DNA from: Falsochrobactrum shanghaiense
GTDB taxonomy: Bacteria; Pseudomonadota; Alphaproteobacteria; Rhizobiales; Rhizobiaceae
Direction of reading: 5' to 3'
DNA length: 64,000 bases
NCBI RefSeq assembly: GCF_003149535.1
Contig: NZ_QGDB01000001.1
Coordinates: 620,001 to 684,000 of the forward strand
This document shows, piece by piece, positions 59,275 to 64,000 of the stretch; the stretch's first letter is position 1, and each line of letters begins with the position of its first letter. The notes beneath the pieces were generated by a model. It made no database searches, was not told the origin of the DNA, and saw only the letters and a program-made list of their open reading frames with translations. The translations under genes and the position numbers were made by a program.

Positions 59275-60321
59275 TTATTGTTTTCGCGCATTGCGCGCCG
59301 CTTCCACGGCTATTGCCAGCAGACATTGACGAATGATCGGCACTGCAAGGGCCGCATTCCTGCGGCTTTCAAGCACTGCGCGCTGAAGGCGTTCAAGAAC
59401 GCGCGCGAGGCTATCGGCATTCCAGCGGTTCACCGAATTCTCAACCAGCTTCTTGCGGCTGAAGAAAACCGGCGGGCGGGCCGCCGCAACGACCGCAGAA
59501 GCACTTTTGCGTTCCGTATCGGCGATATGGCGCAATGTCTGGATCTGCTGGAACTGGCGTGCGGCCGTGTTGAGCAGCAGAAAAGGTGCTGTGCCGGATT
59601 TTACGACGCGGTCGAAGGACGCTTCAAAGCGGGGCAGATCGGCGAGCAGGACGGCGTCTATCACTTCATCGGTCGAAAGGGCCGCGACATCGCCCACGGC
59701 TTCACGCACATCGTCTATGTCGATGCGCGGTTTGCCGCGTGCATAAAGGCAGAGCTTTTCCAGCTCGCCGCGCGTGGCAAGCCGGTCGCCGCCAAGGCTT
59801 GCGCGCAGCAAATGCCGGGCATCCATGGTAATCTGTAGTTTCCATTCGCCCAGCACGTCGTCGATGACGCCATCTATGCCGCGTGCATCATCGGTATAGC
59901 AGGGCAATGCCATACCGGCCGAAGCATTTTCCACGGCGCTGCGCAGGGCAGCACCCTTCTTGAGATCGCCCGCCTCCACGAGAATGAAGGTTTCATGTGG
60001 CGGCTCATGGGCGAGCAGTTTTATCGCCTCGGCCAGCTTCTTCTGGCCTGCGGCGTTCTTGATCCAGATCAGCCGCTGTCCGCCAAACATGGATATTGTG
60101 TGGGCTTCATCGGCGAGGCGCGAAGGATCGGCATCGATCTCGTCGGCCTCCATGCGAATGACCGCGAAAGGATCATCCAGTGGCAATCTGGTGGCCTGCG
60201 CATAACGGCGCGCGCGTTCGTTCACCAGTCCCCTGTCGGGTCCATAGATGAGAACGACCGGAAAGGAACTGCCCGGACGGTTGATGAACTGATCGACTTC
60301 GTGTGCTTTTTTCTGCGCCAT
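59275..60321 (-). CDS. holA: DNA polymerase III subunit delta
   Basis: Clamp-loader wrench subunit. 348 residues: MAQKKAHEVDQFI, then the HolA pattern VVLIYGPDRGLVNERARRYA, FGGQRLIWIKNA and LLRASLGGDRLATRGELEKL, with the C-terminal clamp-loader oligomerisation part. In many proteobacteria lptE (and leuS) lie directly upstream; here the sequence upstream is a 153-bp gap and the beta-rich gene cluster, so holA must use its own promoter or read-through. Confidence 0.93.
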   Translation of the reverse strand: MAQKKAHEVDQFINRPGSSFPVVLIYGPDRGLVNERARRYAQATRLPLDDPFAVIRMEADEIDADPSRLADEAHTISMFGGQRLIWIKNAAGQKKLAEAIKLLAHEPPHETFILVEAGDLKKGAALRSAVENASAGMALPCYTDDARGIDGVIDDVLGEWKLQITMDARHLLRASLGGDRLATRGELEKLCLYARGKPRIDIDDVREAVGDVAALSTDEVIDAVLLADLPRFEASFDRVVKSGTAPFLLLNTAARQFQQIQTLRHIADTERKSASAVVAAARPPVFFSRKKLVENSVNRWNADSLARVLERLQRAVLESRRNAALAVPIIRQCLLAIAVEAARNARKQ

Positions 60322-60436
60322 GCGATGTAACTAGCGCAATTTCACGCCGAACGAAACAGCCGCCGGTAATTGGATTTGAAGGCGCCCGGTCGCAAAACTT
60401 TTGCAATCGAACCAAGAAGCCCACATTAGAAATTGA

Positions 60437-60460
60437 CTCTGGCGGCCATGGCCGCCAGAG
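60437..60460. repeat. 24-bp perfect palindrome between holA and the Ig-like cluster
   Basis: Twelve bases CTCTGGCGGCCA (60437-60448) are followed directly by their reverse complement. It lies 14 bp after the stop codon of the 583-residue gene (minus strand). It may be a terminator hairpin, though no T-run follows, or an insertion boundary feature. Confidence 0.7.
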
Positions 60461-60474
60461 CAGATTCGTCATGG

Positions 60475-62226
60475 TCATGTGAACGTAATAGGTAAAAACT
60501 GACCGACTGGCTGTTGGCCGGTAAAATTTGCATATAGCCTTACAGGTGAGGACGAGACATTTGGGCCGGGCCACTGGGCGATATTCACCTGCACTTTACC
60601 TTCACCATCTGTTATCGCATATGCTCCGGGTGCAGGTGTTATTGGATATCCGTTAAGTCCGACAATGCGCGATTGTACATAGTATATGGATTGGACGAAA
60701 AGATAGACACGGCTATTGGGTGCGGGACGACCGTTGCTATCATTAAGAAAGACATAGGCTCTTGCAGTTCCCACTCGCTGATAGTTAGGGAAGGGAATAG
60801 GTTGAGTTATACCGGGCCTGTATAAGCGAAACGTTATGCTTAACTGGCCAGACGGTGGCGGCGGCGGTGGTATTGGTGGCGCTGGATTTACAACTTGAAA
60901 ATGGATTGTTGTATAATCATTGACCGTGGCATCGGAGACGAGTGAGGCGGTCACCGTGATGCTTTCAGCGAGTGTGGATTTGTCGGTGATATTGACCGTC
61001 GCCTTGCCGTTCGCGTCGGTCACCACCTGCTGAGGCGGTGGTGCTCCCTGAATGAACACATCATTGTTATGCGGGCTGATGTCAAAAAGGACAGCAACGC
61101 CGCTGACGGGCATGTTGTTTTGATCAACCAGCGTTGCAACAACGGTGTCGACGTCGGTGCCATTTGCCGGGGCATTGTCTTTTGTCGCGTTCGCCGTCAG
61201 ACGCAATTGCGGTTTCACGACAGCCTGGAAATGCACTATGGCACTATCATTGACCGTGGCATCGGAGACGAGTGAGGCGGTCACCGTGATGCTTTCAGCG
61301 AGTGTGGATTTGTCGGTGATATTGACCGTCGCCTTGCCGTTCACGTCGGTCACCACCTGCTGAGGCGGTGGTGCTCCCTGAATGAACACATCATTGTTAT
61401 GCGGGCTGATGTCAAAAAGGACAGCAACGCCGCTGACGGGCTTGTTGTTCTGATCAACCAGCGTTGCAACAACGGTGTCGACGTCGGTGCCATTTGCCGG
61501 GGCATTGTCTTTTGTCGTGTTCGCCGTCAGACGCAATTGCGGTTTTACGAAAGCCCGGAAATGGATATCGATATATCGCGTAATACTGGCATCCGTCACC
61601 AGTGAGCATGTCACCCTGATGATGGCGTCTTGCGCCGACTTGAGAGTAACAGGAACAGTGGCCTGCCCTGTGCTGTCAGTCTTGACAATTAACGGACTTG
61701 AATCAGGACCGAAAGTTGCTCCGCTCCCCGCCGGCAGTTCGAATTTGAGTTGCTGCATGGCAAGTGGCTGGTTATTGGCGTCCGTCAAGGTTGCCGTAAC
61801 CTTATCGGCATCCTCTCCGTCGGCAATAGCATAATCGACCGTCGCCTTCAGGCTAATCATGTCCTTTTTTACCGGCACGGCTCCGAACGTATAGCTGGTT
61901 TTATCAGAAAGCGCGGTGTTGACAGTGGGATATACTTCAATCTCTCCTGTTTCCGCACTTGTATCGACAAAACTTGCGGAAGCAATATAGGCGGGGTTAG
62001 CCTTGACGGTAACGGTCTTCTGACCGGTAGTCACAAATGTGGCATTGCCCTTTTTAATATTGAATGTGAAGAAAAGGCCCCCTCGGTAATCACCCGCATT
62101 CGTGAGGCTTGCCATGGCGATATTTTCGGAATTTCCGTTGGCCACCGAATTGTCAGTAACCATTTCAATCGTGGTTTTGGCATCGACGGGCAGCACGTTG
62201 CTTGATGAAGCATCTGTATTAGTCAT
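60475..62226 (-). CDS. Big_1-type Ig-like repeat protein
   Basis: 583 residues. Four Ig-like units of the intimin/invasin Big_1 type can be seen: a divergent one (about 15-100, KTTIEMVTDNSVANGNSENIA), one at about 105-210, and two nearly identical ones at about 213-322 and 323-432 with the pattern KDNAPANGTDVDTVVATLVDQNN, PVSGVAVLFDIS, DGKATVNITDKSTLAESITVT. A proline linker (PAPPIPPPPPPSG) then leads to a distinct beta-rich C-terminal domain (about 450-583). No signal peptide, anchor or autotransporter barrel is visible, so export route and location are unknown; adhesin, secreted or phage-tail-like roles are possible. It is 11 bp downstream of the 357-residue gene. Confidence 0.78.
   Translation of the reverse strand: MTNTDASSSNVLPVDAKTTIEMVTDNSVANGNSENIAMASLTNAGDYRGGLFFTFNIKKGNATFVTTGQKTVTVKANPAYIASASFVDTSAETGEIEVYPTVNTALSDKTSYTFGAVPVKKDMISLKATVDYAIADGEDADKVTATLTDANNQPLAMQQLKFELPAGSGATFGPDSSPLIVKTDSTGQATVPVTLKSAQDAIIRVTCSLVTDASITRYIDIHFRAFVKPQLRLTANTTKDNAPANGTDVDTVVATLVDQNNKPVSGVAVLFDISPHNNDVFIQGAPPPQQVVTDVNGKATVNITDKSTLAESITVTASLVSDATVNDSAIVHFQAVVKPQLRLTANATKDNAPANGTDVDTVVATLVDQNNMPVSGVAVLFDISPHNNDVFIQGAPPPQQVVTDANGKATVNITDKSTLAESITVTASLVSDATVNDYTTIHFQVVNPAPPIPPPPPPSGQLSITFRLYRPGITQPIPFPNYQRVGTARAYVFLNDSNGRPAPNSRVYLFVQSIYYVQSRIVGLNGYPITPAPGAYAITDGEGKVQVNIAQWPGPNVSSSPVRLYANFTGQQPVGQFLPITFT
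60917..61246. repeat. 330-bp tandem repeat, copy A
   Basis: First unit in sequence order of a direct tandem repeat in the Big_1 gene, 330 bp long (110 codons). It differs from the next copy at four positions over the first ~298 bp. Confidence 0.9.
61247..61576. repeat. 330-bp tandem repeat, copy B
   Basis: Second unit of the tandem repeat, in frame with copy A. Its last ~30 bp diverge at the join to the preceding repeat unit. Confidence 0.9.
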
Positions 62227-62237
62227 GACAAAAGCCT

Positions 62238-63311
62238 TTATAACAAAGAACGAAATTCAATTTTATTGGTCCAATAAGCCGATGTTTGCATGCGCGGAAA
62301 AGCGGCCACATCGTAAGTGCCGGGCGCGTCGGCTATGACACCGAATTCGGCCATGCCGTTGACAATCGGGGTCGACGGAAGGTTCGTGCCGGGACTGGCG
62401 GAATAAGACTTGTTGTAGGTATGCTCAGCCATTCTCAACCCCTCTCCGAGATTGATGTAAAGCGTGTCGGTTGCTGCCGGATTTTTCATGATGAGGCTGA
62501 CGATGCACATTGTCTGTCCATCGGCGATACCAACGCTATTGCAAGAAACGGAATCGAAGGCGAGGGCGGCATCGCCTGTTGCCGGAACGTAATTTCCGAA
62601 AATAACCGGCTTGCTGATGAGTTCATCCTTTTTGCCGCGCCGGAAAAGGATGATCCGATCCGGATCATCGGCCAATAGGCCGGAAGGCCCTCCCGAGGGG
62701 TTAAGGGAATCGATACGGATCAGAACGAGCGGGCAGACCCCACGATCGTCAAAACTGAAAATGCAGGTTTCAGCTCCTCCGCAATCCTGAAAGCGAACCG
62801 CGCCGCCACTACGCGCCTCCAGTTCCAAACCTGCCGGCCCCCTGACGACCGCTACATCGGCGGGCATCAGATAGGGATATTTATCTGAATATCCGGCAGC
62901 GCCTTGCGTGATGTCGATCGAGATATGCTTTTCCAGCGAATCTGCTTTCACGTCAAAGACAAGAGTTCGAGACAAGCCGATATTCATGGCTGTATCGACG
63001 GACTTTATTTGTAAACTATACCGATTTCCGGCAGTAAAGTTACCTTTTACGTCAACAGGAAATATCGGAGCCTTCCCTTGATTGGGATTCTCTCCATCCG
63101 GATCCAGAGGCTCTATAGGCTGAGAGGCAATCTCTACACCATCCAGCAATAAAATTGCGGTTTGATCTGTTCTTATATTATCCCACGCAGCACATGTAAC
63201 AGAAATTGCACCTTGAACGACATTAAGATACAGAACGGGAGGAGAAGAACTATAATCAAGTACGGCAACTGAAAGATCCGTATCTCCAAGATCAGATAGT
63301 ATATTTATCAT
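62238..63311 (-). CDS. Unknown beta-rich protein sharing a domain with the 116-residue neighbour
   Basis: 357 residues, not recognised as a known family. The N-terminal ~120 residues have the pattern ISVTCAAWDNIRTDQTAILL, KAPIFPVDV, FTAGNRYSLQIKSVD and SRTLVFDV, which recurs in the 116-residue protein encoded next to it. The rest includes a cysteine-containing part (CGGAETCIFSFDDRGVCPL) and a C-terminal beta-rich domain (AEFGVIADAPGTYDVAAF). No signal peptide or membrane segment. ATG 63311 has AGGA 7 nt upstream. It sits 65 bp after the 116-residue gene and 11 bp before the Big_1 gene. Confidence 0.7.
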   Translation of the reverse strand: MINILSDLGDTDLSVAVLDYSSSPPVLYLNVVQGAISVTCAAWDNIRTDQTAILLLDGVEIASQPIEPLDPDGENPNQGKAPIFPVDVKGNFTAGNRYSLQIKSVDTAMNIGLSRTLVFDVKADSLEKHISIDITQGAAGYSDKYPYLMPADVAVVRGPAGLELEARSGGAVRFQDCGGAETCIFSFDDRGVCPLVLIRIDSLNPSGGPSGLLADDPDRIILFRRGKKDELISKPVIFGNYVPATGDAALAFDSVSCNSVGIADGQTMCIVSLIMKNPAATDTLYINLGEGLRMAEHTYNKSYSASPGTNLPSTPIVNGMAEFGVIADAPGTYDVAAFPRMQTSAYWTNKIEFRSLL

Positions 63312-63376
63312 AAATATATCCTATTTATAATATAAATATAATAATTGTATATGTTGAATATTGTTAAATAATACTA

Positions 63377-63727
63377 TTATGATATACTAATAAAAAGAGA
63401 TTGGCTTCTGCTTTTATTAGGATTGTCGGATCCATCCGGCTCAACAACCTCTATATATATTTCGTAGCCCTGACCCGACTGAAAGTGATTTGCGGTGGCA
63501 AGACTGAAGATTGGCGGGGACGCCAGGCGATCTTTGTAAGAAATAAGTTGCATCGACGCGACAGCGTTGCTATTGATAAATAGTGTAGCATGCTGAGTAG
63601 TTCTAATATGCTCCCATGGATCACAGGTAAATTGAATTGTATTACCAATATCTGAAATATTAATATGTCCATTATCTATGTGGTTTTGTATTATAAACGG
63701 AGTTATTTGACTTAAATTCTTATTCAT
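63377..63727 (-). CDS. Unknown small beta-rich protein (single domain)
   Basis: 116 residues consisting almost entirely of the domain shared with the 357-residue protein: TIQFTCDPWEHIRTTQHATL, PPIFSLATANHFQSGQGYEIYIEVVEPDG and SQSLFISI. Alignment by eye pairs TC..W..IRT.Q.A.L, PIF and F..G..Y...I..V. The gene is AT-rich (codons such as AAT, ATA, TTA frequent), unlike the core. The start codon lies 8 bp after the stop of the gene before it, indicating one transcript. Confidence 0.65.
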   Translation of the reverse strand: MNKNLSQITPFIIQNHIDNGHINISDIGNTIQFTCDPWEHIRTTQHATLFINSNAVASMQLISYKDRLASPPIFSLATANHFQSGQGYEIYIEVVEPDGSDNPNKSRSQSLFISIS

Positions 63728-63735
63728 TGTTTTAC

Positions 63736-64000
63736 CTATATAATTCTGGTTGAAAGAGTGCCCGTAGAAAAACTGCTTGCCGCAATTTCTTTATTCGTAC
63801 CTTTCGGCGTTACAGAATAATACATTTTATACAAATTTTTATACTGACTATTTTTTGGCGTTCCGTATCCGGATATATCACCAAAAGGAATAGTTATATG
63901 GAATTCCGTGTCGGTTGGAGTAATTACTGTTGCTTTGTAATTGTATTTGTTGGATGCAAAATTATCGTCAGCTTTATAGTCGCCCTGGAAGGTGGCGTGC
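63736..64000 (-). CDS. C-terminal part of another beta-rich protein (partial)
   Basis: An open frame enters from the right edge and ends at TAG 63738-63736; the 87 visible residues include HATFQGDYKADDNFASNKY, TDTEFHITIPFGDISGYG and LYKMYYSVTPKGTNKEI. The strand-rich pattern with YYSVTP near the end is that of repeated Ig-like extracellular domains. The start lies outside the window. The composition is AT-rich like its neighbour, and the following gene starts 8 bp on. Confidence 0.65.
   Translation of the reverse strand, partial: HATFQGDYKADDNFASNKYNYKATVITPTDTEFHITIPFGDISGYGTPKNSQYKNLYKMYYSVTPKGTNKEIAASSFSTGTLSTRII

Noticed and set aside
60917-61576. Direct repeats as a possible CRISPR array
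   Set aside because: There are only two copies of 330 bp, in frame within a protein-coding gene, with no spacers and no cas genes.
60322-64000. An insertion sequence or prophage at the Ig-like cluster
   Set aside because: No transposase, integrase, tRNA attachment site or terminal inverted repeats are visible in the window.

Overview
This window is a chromosomal segment from a Brucellaceae bacterium (Rhizobiales), most likely Brucella or a close Ochrobactrum-type relative. The evidence is the BvrR/BvrS pair next to a truncated HprK, EIIA-Man and HPr, the gene order hemE-hemJ-rho / mnmE-mnmG-rsmG-parA-parB-holA, an alphaproteobacterial AddAB, a TsaE-AmgK fusion beside MurU, and the intergenic repeats typical of the order. 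Almost every interval is compact, GC-rich core housekeeping DNA. The exception is the last ~3.5 kb, which becomes AT-rich and carries unfamiliar genes.

Layout. 1-9.5 kb: end of a methyltransferase-like membrane protein gene, infC (ATT start), an alpha/beta hydrolase, a DUF2852 protein, a zinc metallopeptidase, a YdcF-like protein, then trpF-trpB-trpA-accD-folC. 9.6-21.7 kb (minus): a PAS sensor kinase, tsaE-amgK, murU, addB, addA and trxA. 22-28.5 kb (minus): bvrR, bvrS, hprK, EIIA-Man, HPr, a racemase-like gene without catalytic cysteines, and ahcY. 28.8-31.6 kb: pckA, arfB, a BON-LysM protein. 31.6-36.3 kb (minus): hisB, DUF2628, hisH, hisA, hisF, hisE, coaA. 36.5-43.8 kb: hslVU, a DUF1402 protein, then XRE/Smr/MltA/Tim44-like genes on the minus strand, then fxsA and secB. 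43.9-47.5 kb (minus): ppsR, maf, aroE, coaE, dnaQ.

The 47.5-48.0 kb gap between ppsR and hemE is the predicted replication origin of the chromosome. It has several near-consensus DnaA boxes, an AT-rich stretch and six GANTC sites. Transcription diverges from it: hemE, hemJ, rho, mnmE, mnmG, rsmG, parA and parB run right, ppsR to dnaQ run left. Two perfect parS palindromes, one 15/16 site and two 14/16 sites lie within about 13 kb, alongside parAB, so origin, centromere and partition proteins are all here.

The right end (60.4-64.0 kb, minus) holds four close-packed genes for beta-rich, Ig-like proteins: a 583-residue protein with Big_1-type repeats (two of them a 330-bp, nearly identical tandem duplication), a 357-residue and a 116-residue protein that share a domain with each other, and a partial fourth gene. 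They sit directly upstream of holA, where many proteobacteria have lptE/leuS, and base composition changes there. This looks like a lineage-specific insertion and is the best candidate for an undescribed system in the window.
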